From positions 2,480,001 to 2,544,000 of the forward strand of contig NZ_JACHDO010000001.1 of NCBI RefSeq assembly GCF_014201115.1: a DNA stretch of 64,000 nt. The letters run 5' to 3'. Made by a program: the position numbers and the translations under genes. The stretch is from Nocardiopsis metallicus. GTDB lineage: Bacteria; Actinomycetota; Actinomycetes; Streptosporangiales; Streptosporangiaceae. Below the pieces are notes generated by a model. The model ran no database searches and was not told the DNA's origin. It was given only the letters and a program-made list of their open reading frames with translations. Positions 1-8,860 of the stretch are shown here, in pieces. How positions within the stretch are numbered: the stretch's first letter is position 1; every line of letters begins with the position of its first letter.

Positions 1-449
1 CCCGAAAGATGGCCGACCTGGGCCCGCGCGTGTACGACCTCACCGAGTTCCTCGTGGACGTACTGGAGGTGACCGACGTGGGCGCCTACTTCCCGCACAA
101 GGTCGTCTACCACCCCACCTGCCACGGCCTCCGGTTCCTCGGCCTGGGCGACCGCCCCTACCGACTGCTGCGCGCGGTCCGCGGCCTGGAGCTGCTCGAA
201 CTTCCCGGGGCCGCCGAGTGCTGCGGGTTCGGCGGCACGTTCTCGGTCAAGAACGCGGACGTCTCCGCGGCGATGGGCTTCGACAAGGCCCGGCACGCGG
301 TCGGAACCGGCGCCGAGGTCCTGTGCGCGGTGGACAACTCCTGCCTGATGCACATCGGCGGCACCCTGTCCCGTCAGCGCTCCGGCATGCGCATCGCGCA
401 CATCGCCGAGATCCTGGCCAGTACCGAGAAGGAGTACGCGCACGCATGA
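1..449 (+). CDS. lutA: LutA-type (Fe-S)-binding oxidoreductase subunit, 5' truncated
   Basis: This is the C-terminal part (about 148 residues) of a lactate-utilisation protein A family member, which is normally about 240 residues; the frame is open to the window edge, so the gene starts upstream. Two cysteine clusters of the CCG domain are visible, HPTCHGLRFL and AAECCGFGGTF, which ligate Fe-S centres in this family. LutA is a cytosolic component of the LutABC complex that oxidises L-lactate to pyruvate. The TGA stop overlaps the ATG of the next gene by 4 bases, as expected for translational coupling in a lut operon. Confidence 0.9.
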   Translation, partial: RKMADLGPRVYDLTEFLVDVLEVTDVGAYFPHKVVYHPTCHGLRFLGLGDRPYRLLRAVRGLELLELPGAAECCGFGGTFSVKNADVSAAMGFDKARHAVGTGAEVLCAVDNSCLMHIGGTLSRQRSGMRIAHIAEILASTEKEYAHA

Positions 450-1882
450 GCGCCACGTTCCTGGGCCTTCCGCCCTTTCCCGAGGCCGCCCGCGCGGCGG
501 TCGGCGACTCCCGCACCCGGCAGAACCTGCACAAGGCCACCCGCACCATCCGCGGCAAACGCGACGCGGTCGTCGGTGAACTGGGCGAGGACTGGCAGCG
601 GCTACGTTCGGAGGGCGAGCGGGTCAAGACGCACACCCTGCGCCACCTGGACCACTATCTGGAGCAGCTGGAGGAGTCGGTCCAGCGGGCGGGGGGCACC
701 GTCCACTGGGCGGCCGACGCCGCCGAGGCCAACGCGATCGTCACCCGCCTGGTGCACGAGACCGGCGAGCGCGAGGTGGTCAAGGTCAAGTCGATGGCCA
801 CCCAGGAGATCGAGCTGAACAACGCGCTGGAAGCGGCCGGGATCACCGCCTACGAGACCGACCTGGCCGAGCTGATCGTGCAGCTGGGCGAGGATCTGCC
901 CTCCCACATCCTGGTGCCCGCCATCCACCTGGGACGCGCGCAGATCAGGGAGGTCTTCCTGAGGCAGATGGCCGAGTGGGGGGTGCCCGCCCCGCCCGGG
1001 CTCACCGACGACCCCAGGGCACTGGCCGAGGCCGCCCGCGTCCACCTGCGCGAACTGTTCCTGCGCGCCAAGGTGGCGGTCTCGGGCGCCAACTTCGCGG
1101 TGGCCGACTCCGGGACGCTGGTGGTGCTGGAGTCCGAGGGCAACGGACGCATGTGCCTGACCCTGCCCGAAACGCTGATCTCGGTGGTGGGCATCGAGAA
1201 GATCGTGCCCGCGTGGTCCGACCTCGAGGTGTTCATGCAGCTACTGCCCCGCTCCTCCACGGGCGAGCGGATGAACCCCTACACCTCCACCTGGACCGGG
1301 GTGACCCCGGGCGACGGCCCGCAGAACTTCCACCTGGTGCTGCTCGACAACGGGCGCACCGACGTGCTCGCCGACACCGTGGGACGCCAGGCGCTGCGCT
1401 GCATCCGCTGCTCGGCCTGCCTGAACATCTGCCCGGTCTACGAGCGCACCGGCGGCCACGCCTACGGTTCGGTCTACCCGGGTCCGATCGGCGCGATCCT
1501 CACCCCGCAGCTCCAGGGGATGTCCTCGGAGACGGACAAGGCGCTGCCGTACGCGTCCTCGCTCTGCGGGGCCTGCTACGACGTCTGCCCGGTGGCCATC
1601 GACATCCCCGAGGTCCTGGTGCACCTGCGCGAGCAGGTGGCACGGGGTCCGGGGCACACGGGCGAGAAGGCCGTGATGGCCGGGGCCGACGCGGTGTTCG
1701 GCTCGGCCAGGGCACTGGACGCGGTGCAGCGCGCGGCCGGAGCGGTGGGCGGGAACCTGCCGCGGCACCTGCCGGGCATGGCCGGGAAGTGGACGGACAC
1801 CCGAGACCTCCCGGACGTGCCCGGGCAGTCGTTCCGGCAGTGGTGGAACAAGCGCGACCAGCGGGAGGGGGAAGGGCGTTGA
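446..1882 (+). CDS. lutB: LutB-type iron-sulfur protein
   Basis: A 478-residue protein of the LutB/YkgF family, full length. The N-terminal two-thirds is a LUD domain; the C-terminal part carries two cysteine clusters, CIRCSACLNICP at about residues 319-330 and CGACYDVCP at about 373-383, typical of a pair of [4Fe-4S] clusters. The start is the ATG that overlaps the lutA stop (ATGA); an upstream extension of the frame runs through lutA and is a shadow. It should work with LutA and LutC in electron transfer from lactate. The stop overlaps the lutC start by 4 bases, so all three genes look translationally coupled. No regulator gene is next to the operon inside the window. Confidence 0.93.
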   Translation: MSATFLGLPPFPEAARAAVGDSRTRQNLHKATRTIRGKRDAVVGELGEDWQRLRSEGERVKTHTLRHLDHYLEQLEESVQRAGGTVHWAADAAEANAIVTRLVHETGEREVVKVKSMATQEIELNNALEAAGITAYETDLAELIVQLGEDLPSHILVPAIHLGRAQIREVFLRQMAEWGVPAPPGLTDDPRALAEAARVHLRELFLRAKVAVSGANFAVADSGTLVVLESEGNGRMCLTLPETLISVVGIEKIVPAWSDLEVFMQLLPRSSTGERMNPYTSTWTGVTPGDGPQNFHLVLLDNGRTDVLADTVGRQALRCIRCSACLNICPVYERTGGHAYGSVYPGPIGAILTPQLQGMSSETDKALPYASSLCGACYDVCPVAIDIPEVLVHLREQVARGPGHTGEKAVMAGADAVFGSARALDAVQRAAGAVGGNLPRHLPGMAGKWTDTRDLPDVPGQSFRQWWNKRDQREGEGR

Positions 1883-2547
1883 GCGGAGTGAACAAGGTCG
1901 GCGCGGGCGGATCACGGGAAAGGGTGCTGGCCCGGGTGCGGGAGGCGCTGGCGGACGTGCCCGCCGACGAACCGGTGGAGCGCGCGCTGGAGCGCGACTA
2001 CGCCGACAGCCACGCCGAGGGCCCCACCATGGACGTGCTGGTGGACCGGTTGCTGGACTACAAGGCGCTGGTGGAGCGGGTTTCGGCGGCCGAGCTGCCG
2101 GGGCGGATCGCGGCCGCGCTGGAGCGGCGCGGGGCGGAGCGGGTGGCGGTCCCCGAAGGGGTTCCCGAGGAGTGGTTCGCCTCGGTGTCCGCGCGGCGGA
2201 TCGTCGACGCCCCGGGGGCTCCGCTGTCGGTGGCCGAGCTGGACGGCTGCGACGGGGTGGTGACCGGGTGCGCGGTGGCGATCGCCGAGAGCGGCACCAT
2301 CGTGCTGGACGCCGGCCCGGACCAGGGCCGCCGGGCGGTCACCCTGGTCCCCGACTACCACCTGTGCGTGGTGCGCGCCGAGCAGGTGGTGGACGGGGTG
2401 CCCCAGGCCGTGCGGCTGCTGGCCCCCGAGCGCCCGCTCACGTGGATCAGCGGACCCTCGGCCACCAGTGACATCGAGCTCAACCGGGTGGAGGGCGTGC
2501 ACGGGCCGCGCACGTTGGAGGTACTCGTCGTGGAGTCCGCCGACTGA
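1879..2547 (+). CDS. lutC: LutC/YkgG-type LUD-domain protein
   Basis: A 222-residue LUD-domain (DUF162) protein, third member of lutABC. The characteristic stretch ESGTIVLDAGPDQGRRA and the following LVPDYH are present near residues 133-155. The chosen start is TTG, whose TTGA overlaps the lutB stop by 4 bases; a GTG 9 bases further in is the alternative. LutC is a small subunit of the lactate-oxidising complex and lacks Fe-S cysteines, as here. The next gene is 176 bases away with its own ribosome binding site, so the operon probably ends here. Confidence 0.9.
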   Translation: MSGVNKVGAGGSRERVLARVREALADVPADEPVERALERDYADSHAEGPTMDVLVDRLLDYKALVERVSAAELPGRIAAALERRGAERVAVPEGVPEEWFASVSARRIVDAPGAPLSVAELDGCDGVVTGCAVAIAESGTIVLDAGPDQGRRAVTLVPDYHLCVVRAEQVVDGVPQAVRLLAPERPLTWISGPSATSDIELNRVEGVHGPRTLEVLVVESAD

Positions 2548-2590
2548 CGGCGGGCCAAGCGGAGTGAGCCCGCGGGTGGGGCGGGTCCGG

Positions 2591-2606
2591 GTGGGGCCTG
2601 CCCCAC
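2591..2606 (+). terminator. Short hairpin after lutC
   Basis: A perfect 7-bp inverted repeat (GTGGGGC, CT, GCCCCAC) lies 44 bases after the lutC stop in a GC-rich stretch without a U-run. It could terminate the lut operon, but it is short. Confidence 0.35.
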
Positions 2607-2723
2607 CGCGCGGGTTCCGGTCTGCGCTCAGCGGGGTCTACGGTACGCACCCTCGTGCGGACCGGGCCCCGCTTCCTAGCGTTTGCGGGGAACGCAGAGA
2701 GTCCACGGCAGAAAGGTTCCCCG

Positions 2724-3911
2724 ATGCGCTACCCCACGCGTCCCGTTCCCCCGGTGCCGACCTCGGCCCTGGCCCTGGCCACGGCGGCGATCACCGTCGT
2801 GACCGGCAGCGCGGTCGCGGCCCAACCCGCCGACGCGGTCGAGACCACGGCCGCTCCCCCGGCGTCGCTGCCCGAGCCCACCGGCCCCTCCCCCGTGGGC
2901 ACCACCGACCTGCACCTGGTGGACACCGGCCGAGAGGACATCTGGTTCGGCGGCGACCGGGAGCTCGTGGTGACGCTCTGGTACCCGGCCCGGACCGACG
3001 CCGGGCGTACGGCGCCCTACCTGACCGAGGCCGAGTCCGAGGCGGTCCTGGCCCAGGAGGGGTACGGCCACCTGCCCGCCGACACCCTGACCCGGGTGCG
3101 CACCAACGCCGTCGCCGACGTGCCTCCGCTGCGCACCGACGGTGGCCTGCCGCTGGTGGTGTTCTCCCCCGGCGCGGGAATGTCCAGGACCTGGACGTCC
3201 GCGTTCGCCGAGGAGCTGGCCAGCCACGGCTTCGCGGTGGCCGGGGTCGACCACCGCCACGAGGCCGCGGCGGTGGAGTTCCCCGACGGGCTCGTGGAGC
3301 GGTGCGGGGCCTGCGAAACCCAGCGGTGGGAGGAGGGCGCCGTCAACCGGGCCGACGACGTCACCTTCCTCCTGGACGAACTGGAGCGGGGTGGGACCTG
3401 GCGGTGGTCCGACCTCCTCGACACCGGACGGGCCGGGATGGCCGGGCACTCCTGGGGCGGGTCCGCGACCGCGCAGACCCTGCTCACCGAGGACCGCGTA
3501 CACGCCGGGCTGAATCTGGACGGCCCCTACTACCCGGCGCAGTCCGAAGGCGGGATCGACAAGCCCCTGGCGCTGCTCGCCAACGGCCAGGGACGGCCCT
3601 GGGAGGGCTGGGGCGAGCGCTGGGCCGGCCTGACCGGCTGGCGCCAGTGGATCGAGGTCACCGGCTCCGGACACTCCAACGTGCTGGACCGCGGTGTGCT
3701 CATGGAGCAGCTCGGGCTGCGGGACACCCTCGGCTCGGAGCAGTGGCGGGCACAGTTCGGCGACCTCCCGGTCGAGCGTGGCCTGGACCTGGTGCGCGCC
3801 TACGCCACCGCCTACTTCGACCACCACCTGCGCGGCGGTGAGCAGCCGCTCCTGGACGACCCGGAGAGCGTCCACCCCGAGCTGGTCGTGGTGGATCCCG
3901 GGACGCGGTGA
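2724..3911 (+). CDS. Secreted alpha/beta hydrolase (PAF-acetylhydrolase/dienelactone-hydrolase-like)
   Basis: A 395-residue protein with an N-terminal signal-like segment (hydrophobic LALATAAITVV followed by small residues, cleavage plausible near residue 35-40). The nucleophile elbow GHSWGG puts the catalytic serine at residue 243; Asp266 (NLDGPYY) and His317 (GSGHSN) complete a plausible triad. The block AGVDHRHEAAA resembles PAF-AH isoform II and other chlorophyllase-like hydrolases. The ATG at 2724 is chosen because GAAAGG precedes it and the signal peptide then begins correctly; an in-frame start 69 bases upstream has no good ribosome binding site. The substrate is unknown. It is convergent with the P450 gene. 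Confidence 0.8.
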   Translation: MRYPTRPVPPVPTSALALATAAITVVTGSAVAAQPADAVETTAAPPASLPEPTGPSPVGTTDLHLVDTGREDIWFGGDRELVVTLWYPARTDAGRTAPYLTEAESEAVLAQEGYGHLPADTLTRVRTNAVADVPPLRTDGGLPLVVFSPGAGMSRTWTSAFAEELASHGFAVAGVDHRHEAAAVEFPDGLVERCGACETQRWEEGAVNRADDVTFLLDELERGGTWRWSDLLDTGRAGMAGHSWGGSATAQTLLTEDRVHAGLNLDGPYYPAQSEGGIDKPLALLANGQGRPWEGWGERWAGLTGWRQWIEVTGSGHSNVLDRGVLMEQLGLRDTLGSEQWRAQFGDLPVERGLDLVRAYATAYFDHHLRGGEQPLLDDPESVHPELVVVDPGTR

Positions 3912-3922
3912 CGCTTGCGGGG

Positions 3923-5524
3923 TCAGCCCCTGGGGCGCCAGGTGTGCAGGAGCTGTTCCAGCGGGTCGGGGGTGTGCGTCTCCTCGGCGAAGGGTGCCTG
4001 GTAGCGCGCCCCGGCCCCTCGGGGCGCGGCCCGGCGCGGCCTGGGTTTGGCGGTCCGCGCGGGAGCGGCCGGTGCGGGCGTCTCGTTCTTGGCCGCGCCG
4101 TCCTCGGGCTGGCCACCCCTGGGCAGCGGCGCCTGGTAACGGGCGCCCTGACCGGCGGGTTTGCGCTTCCTGCGGCGGACCCAGCGCGTGACCACGGGTT
4201 CGGGCCTGGACTCCTCGGGCCGCTCCCCCCGCTGGTCGCGCTCCCCGGTCGGGGTGAACCACACCGGCAGCTCCTCCAGGCCGTGCACGCTCAGCGAGGC
4301 GCGCCAGCGCAGTTCGGCGGACTCGACCGCCATCACCATGCCGCGCATCCGGTCCACGACGGTGTCGATGGCGGTGCGCACCAGCTCCCGGGTGAAGGCG
4401 GTGGCCGGGCAGCGGTGGGCCCCGGCGCCCCAGGACAGGTGGGAGCGGTTTCCGGCCAGGGCCATGGCGTCGTCGGCAACCCGGGACACCGAGGGGTCGG
4501 TGTGCGCGGAGGCGAACCCGAAGAGCAGCGGATCGCCCTGACGGATCCGGGCCCCGGCGAACCCGATGTCCATGGTCGAGTAGCGCCCGGCGAGCATGCG
4601 GATCGGGGAGTCCGTCCACATGACGTAGTCGACGAAGTCCTCCGGGGTGAGCGTGCCGCCCAGGTAGGCGGTCCACACGTTCGGGTCTTCGAGCAGCTTG
4701 AGCAGGGCGTTGCCGATGAGGTGGGTGGTGGGCTCGTGCCCGGTCTCCCACAGCAGGGACAGCGCCTCCACCGCCTCGTCGTCGGTGAGGCCGTGCGGGT
4801 GCTCCAGGATCAGGCTGGTGATGTCCTGCCCAGGATCGGCGCGTTTACGGGCGACCAACCCCTCGAAGTAGGAGCGCACGGCCAGGGCGGCGGGTTCGGC
4901 CCGGGCCGGGTCACCGCTCCACAGCCGGGCGGTGAGGTCGGCCAGCAGGTGCCCGTAGGAGTCGGGAAGGCCGAAGAGCTCGTTGAGGATGAGCGCGGGC
5001 AGCGGGGCGGCGTAGTCACCGATGAGGTCGGCCGAGCCCGCCGACTCGACCAGGCCGATCAGGTGCACCGCCGCGCGCTCCACCGCCGGGACCAGCTGCG
5101 GGGTTCCGACCGAGGCCAGCGCGTCCACGATGGGCACGCGCAGCCGCTGGTGTTCGTCTCCGTCGCGGTTGAGCGCCCCGCTGCGGGCGGGCGGAACCCC
5201 GCTGGGGCTCCAGGGGCGCGGGTCGGCGGAGAAGTAGGTCTGGTCCCGCAGGACCTGGAGGTTCTCCTTGTATCCGAGCAGCAGCCAGCCGGGCACCCCG
5301 GGGGCGATCTCCACCGGGACCAGCCCGCCGTACTGCGAGCGCAGCTGCTCCCAGGGCAGTTCCGCGGCGGACGCCTCCCCCCGGTCCGGCCCCCGGTGCA
5401 GGGGCAGCGCCCCCTCCCCGGTGAAGGGACAGCGCGCGGCTCCCCCCGACCCGCCGAAAGCGGTGCCCTCCGACCCGCCGGTGGCGGCGTCGCTGCCGCC
5501 GGTGGACCCGGTTCCCTGGCTCAT
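3923..5524 (-). CDS. Cytochrome P450 lacking ExxR, with C-terminal basic extension
   Basis: A 533-residue P450-fold protein. The heme-binding loop LSWGAGAHRCP places the axial cysteine at residue 372. The I-helix segment is ETGHEPTT near residues 258-268 instead of the usual AGxD/ET. At the K-helix, where families have ExxR, the sequence is Y-V-M-W (residues 300-303, in VDYVMWTDSP), so both conserved charged residues are absent. Loss of ExxR is known in the streptomycete CYP157 family, to which this may belong; that placement is inference. After about residue 425 there is an unusual Arg/Pro-rich tail with two copies of GARYQAP. An upstream extension of the frame (to 5833) lacks P450 character; the ATG at 5524 is used. 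Confidence 0.85.
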   Translation of the reverse strand: MSQGTGSTGGSDAATGGSEGTAFGGSGGAARCPFTGEGALPLHRGPDRGEASAAELPWEQLRSQYGGLVPVEIAPGVPGWLLLGYKENLQVLRDQTYFSADPRPWSPSGVPPARSGALNRDGDEHQRLRVPIVDALASVGTPQLVPAVERAAVHLIGLVESAGSADLIGDYAAPLPALILNELFGLPDSYGHLLADLTARLWSGDPARAEPAALAVRSYFEGLVARKRADPGQDITSLILEHPHGLTDDEAVEALSLLWETGHEPTTHLIGNALLKLLEDPNVWTAYLGGTLTPEDFVDYVMWTDSPIRMLAGRYSTMDIGFAGARIRQGDPLLFGFASAHTDPSVSRVADDAMALAGNRSHLSWGAGAHRCPATAFTRELVRTAIDTVVDRMRGMVMAVESAELRWRASLSVHGLEELPVWFTPTGERDQRGERPEESRPEPVVTRWVRRRKRKPAGQGARYQAPLPRGGQPEDGAAKNETPAPAAPARTAKPRPRRAAPRGAGARYQAPFAEETHTPDPLEQLLHTWRPRG

Positions 5525-5798
5525 GGAGACTCCGTAAGTTGGTAGGTGGCCCGGTTGGGGCGACGCTATGTCCCCGATGTTTCCGGAGTGCTTCCGCGAG
5601 GAAAGGCGCACCTTTCGGTGTCGGGCACCGGGTTCCACCACAGGCGAAGTCGGACCAAGACGGCACAGCGCCCGGAAAGCACCCGGATCCGAACACGAAA
5701 ACCCCTGCGGGCGAAGGGATCCCGTGCTTGCCCGGGGCCTCCGGGAGGGTGGATACTTCCGCTGATTCCAGGATGCGACGCCGAGCCGGAAGGCCCCC

Positions 5799-6596
5799 AT
5801 GACGGACACCACCCCCTCCGCCCCGCTGGACACGAGCGTCCCCCACTCCGCACGGGTGTGGAACTACTGGCTCGGCGGCAAGGACCACTACCCGGTCGAC
5901 CGCGAGCTGGGCGAACAGATCGAGCAGGCCTTCCCCGAGATCGCCGACATCGCCCGCGCCGACCGCCAGTTCATCATCCGGTCGGTCACCCATCTGGCCG
6001 AGGTGGAGGGCATCAGGCAGTTCCTGGACATCGGCACCGGGCTGCCCACCGCCAACAACACCCACGAGGTCGCCCAGGCCGCCGCCCCGGACGCCAAGGT
6101 GGTCTACGTCGACAACGACCCGATGGTGCTCACCCACGCCCGCGCCCTGCTGACCAGCACGCCCGAAGGCAGTACCCACTACATCGACGCCGACCTCCTC
6201 AACCCCGAACCCCTGCTGGCCCAGGCCCGCGAACACCTGGACTTCACCCAGCCGATCGCGCTGACCTTCATGGGCACGCTCGTGCACTACCCGGTCGACG
6301 AGAACATCTACGCCCTGGTGCGGACCTACATGGAAGCCCTGCCCTCCGGCAGCTTCCTGGCCCTGAACGACAGCACCGACACCAGTCAGCAGATCATCGA
6401 CGCGGCCGTGGCCTGGAACGAGAACGCGGCGCTGCCCATCCACCTGCGCAGCCCGAAGCAGGTCGAGGCCTACTTCGAGGGACTGGAGCTGCTGGAGCCC
6501 GGTGTGGTCTCCCTCCCGTTCTGGCGCCCGGAGTCCTCCGAGGTCGGCGACGTCCGCGAGGCCGCCCAGTACGGCGGTGTGGCGCGCAAGCCCTGA
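5799..6596 (+). CDS. DUF574-family SAM-dependent methyltransferase
   Basis: A 265-residue protein of the actinobacterial S-adenosyl methyltransferase family PF04672 (DUF574). It opens with HSARVWNYWLGGKDHYPVDR, the family signature, followed by a Rossmann motif I (FLDIGTGLPTANNTHE) and an acidic second-strand end (VVYVDNDP). Such proteins are numerous in actinomycetes and mostly uncharacterised, so the acceptor is unknown. A candidate promoter TTGCCC-18-GATACT lies about 50 bases upstream. The gene is divergent from the P450 gene with about 275 bases between the start codons. Confidence 0.85.
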   Translation: MTDTTPSAPLDTSVPHSARVWNYWLGGKDHYPVDRELGEQIEQAFPEIADIARADRQFIIRSVTHLAEVEGIRQFLDIGTGLPTANNTHEVAQAAAPDAKVVYVDNDPMVLTHARALLTSTPEGSTHYIDADLLNPEPLLAQAREHLDFTQPIALTFMGTLVHYPVDENIYALVRTYMEALPSGSFLALNDSTDTSQQIIDAAVAWNENAALPIHLRSPKQVEAYFEGLELLEPGVVSLPFWRPESSEVGDVREAAQYGGVARKP

Positions 6597-6721
6597 CCTG
6601 GACGGACGTCGGTTCTTCCCGGTTCGGGGCCAAGAGTGACCGGCCGGTAGGATGGCCAGTCGGCTCCACAGGGGCTCACCAAGCCTGCGGGCCCAACAGC
6701 TTTCGACCGGGGAGAACCACC

Positions 6722-8005
6722 GTGAGCAGGAAGAGCCGCAGACGCGGCGACGCGCGGACGGCGACAGCCGAATGGGCCGGCCCCGGCCCCTCGGACACCC
6801 CCGTGGAGGTGGTCACCGGCGCCGTCGACGCCCTGGTGCGCGGGCAGGAGGGCGGCGGCGTGGACCTGGCCGCGGCCCGGCTGGCCGACGTGGAGGACCC
6901 CGCCTGGGCCGGGGCGGCGGGGCGTGCGCTCTTCGACACCCTGCTGTTCTCGGTGGCCGACGCGTGGGCGCGCGGCTGGCAGCCCGTGGAGACGGTCCGG
7001 CACGTGACCCGTGAGTCAGGTCCGCTGGCCGCGGCCGTGTGCGCGGACGCCGTCACAGCCGACCTGGAGCGTCACTCCGCGGCCTCGGTGGACCCGCGTT
7101 GGACCGAGCAGGTGCGCTCGCTGGGCGTGAGCGGCCCGGCCGCGGCCGAGGCACACCTGGCCCGGCTGAGCGGCGAGCACGGACTGCTGAGGTTCGAGGC
7201 GGTCGAGGTGATACTCCGGCTGCTGGCACTGCTGCGCGTACTGCCGCCGATGCGACGGCTGGGTCCGCCCCCCGGCACCTTCCGCCCGGGCGGACGCGGC
7301 GCCGCGCCGGTGGACCGGGGGCGCCTGCAACGCGTGCGCGCGCTGCTGGCCAAGGCCGAGTCCACCGAGTTCCCGCAGGAGGCCGAGGCGCTGACCGCCC
7401 GCGCCCAGGAGATGATGGCGCGGCACAGCATCGACCTCGCCCTGCTGGAGCAGGACCCCGAGGAGCCCGAGGCAGCCGCGGCCCGCCGGCTCCCGGTGGA
7501 CTCCCCCTACGACGAGCACCGGGCGGTACTGCTCAACGAGGTCGCCGAGGCCAACCACTGCCGGGCCGTGTGGCACCGGGAGCTGGGCCTGAGCACCGTG
7601 ATGGGCTTCCCCGGTGACGTGGAGGCGGTGGATCTGCTGTACACGTCCCTGCTGGTGCAGGCCGAGTCGGCGATGCGGGTGAGCGGTTCGAAGCGGGACC
7701 GGGCCGGGCGCGGGGCGCGCAAGGACTTCCGGTCCTCGTTCATGTCCGCGTTCGCGGTGCGGGTCGGTGAGCGGCTCGCCGAGTCGGCGCGCGCCGCCGA
7801 GGAAGCGGTCACCGCCGAGACCGGCACGGACCTGGTGCCGGTGTTCGCCGCCCGGGAGAAGGCGGTGGAGGCCGCCGTGGACGAGGCCTTCGGCGCCCTG
7901 ACCACGTCCCGGGTGCGCGGCCCCTCCAGTTCCGAGGGCTGGCACGAGGGCCGCGCGGCGGCCGACGCCGCCTCGCTGGGCACCACACGCGCCAGGCTGG
8001 CCTGA
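6722..8005 (+). CDS. DUF2786-domain protein
   Basis: A 427-residue protein. A DUF2786-type helical motif is visible around residues 200-240 (RVRALLAKAESTEFPQEAEALTARAQEMM), followed by a longer C-terminal region with Arg/Lys-rich segments. The GTG at 6722 is chosen because GGGGAG stands 8 bases before it and the upstream frame runs through the methyltransferase gene in another phase. DUF2786 proteins occur in phages and actinomycetes; no biochemical role is established. It lies 66 bases before the RNA ligase gene on the same strand, so co-transcription with the end-repair cassette is possible but not shown. Confidence 0.75.
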   Translation: MSRKSRRRGDARTATAEWAGPGPSDTPVEVVTGAVDALVRGQEGGGVDLAAARLADVEDPAWAGAAGRALFDTLLFSVADAWARGWQPVETVRHVTRESGPLAAAVCADAVTADLERHSAASVDPRWTEQVRSLGVSGPAAAEAHLARLSGEHGLLRFEAVEVILRLLALLRVLPPMRRLGPPPGTFRPGGRGAAPVDRGRLQRVRALLAKAESTEFPQEAEALTARAQEMMARHSIDLALLEQDPEEPEAAAARRLPVDSPYDEHRAVLLNEVAEANHCRAVWHRELGLSTVMGFPGDVEAVDLLYTSLLVQAESAMRVSGSKRDRAGRGARKDFRSSFMSAFAVRVGERLAESARAAEEAVTAETGTDLVPVFAAREKAVEAAVDEAFGALTTSRVRGPSSSEGWHEGRAAADAASLGTTRARLA

Positions 8006-8071
8006 GGCCCGGCGCCCCGGGTTCGGGAAAACCAGTGGCCACGGCGTGCGCGGGCTGTGTAGAACCGACGC

Positions 8072-8860
8072 ATGCTTCGCAAGTACCCCCGCACCCGGCA
8101 CATCCGAGGGTCGCGGCTGCAACCAGGTGACCACGACCTGCCGGCCGCGCCGTTCGAGCGGCTGGCCGGTAGGCACCTGGTCGTGGCGGAGAAGCTGGAC
8201 GGCGCCAACGCCGGGATCAGTTTCGGCCCTGGTGGGGAGCTGCGGCTCCAGAGCCGGGGGCACTACCTGACCGGCGGTCCCCGGGAGCGGCAGTTCGCGC
8301 CGTTCAAGGCCTGGGCCGCGGCGGTCGCGCCGATCCTGTGGCCGCGGCTGGGTGAGCGGTACGTGCTCTACGGCGAGTGGCTGTACGCCAGGCACACGGT
8401 GTTCTACGACGCGCTGCCGCACTACTTCTGCGAGTTCGACGTCCTGGACACCCGGGAGGGCGTGTTCCTGTCCACCGCGCGCAGGCGGGAGCTACTGGCC
8501 GGGACACCCGTGGTGTCGGTGCCCGTGCTGCACGAGGGTCCGCTGACCTCGATCAAGGAACTCACCCGGCTGGTGGGGGCCTCCACCTGTCGCACCCCCG
8601 GGTGGCGGCGGGCGCTGGCCGAGGCCGCGCGGGCGGGCGGGGCCGACCCCGGGCGCGCCCTGGCCGAGACGGACGGCTCCGACCTCATGGAAGGGCTGTA
8701 CGTGAAGGTCGAGGAGGGCGACCACACGGTCGACCGCTACAAGTGGGTGCGGCCGGAGTTCACCACCGCCGTCCTGGACGCGGGCGCCCACTGGTTGGAC
8801 CGGCCCCTGATCGCCAACGCCCTGGCCGACCCGGAGGTGCTGTATGCGGGTGTTCGATGA
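8072..8860 (+). CDS. ATP-dependent RNA ligase family protein
   Basis: A 262-residue nucleotidyltransferase-fold ligase. Motif I is EKLDGANAG with the predicted adenylated lysine at residue 41; motif III is probably YVLYGEWLYA near residue 97, motif IV EGLYVKV near 213 and motif V RYKWVRP near 224. This is the size and motif layout of compact RNA ligases. It should seal 3'-OH and 5'-phosphate ends. Its last codons overlap the next gene by 17 bases, which encodes the matching end-healing enzyme, so the pair forms a repair operon. A TAGAAC element 6 bases before the ATG would fit a leaderless transcript. Confidence 0.87.
   Translation: MLRKYPRTRHIRGSRLQPGDHDLPAAPFERLAGRHLVVAEKLDGANAGISFGPGGELRLQSRGHYLTGGPRERQFAPFKAWAAAVAPILWPRLGERYVLYGEWLYARHTVFYDALPHYFCEFDVLDTREGVFLSTARRRELLAGTPVVSVPVLHEGPLTSIKELTRLVGASTCRTPGWRRALAEAARAGGADPGRALAETDGSDLMEGLYVKVEEGDHTVDRYKWVRPEFTTAVLDAGAHWLDRPLIANALADPEVLYAGVR

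Noticed and set aside
2676..4751. A 691-codon minus-strand open frame across the hydrolase and P450 genes
   Set aside because: It spans two recognisable genes in the wrong phase and contains Pro/Arg/Gly-rich nonsense.
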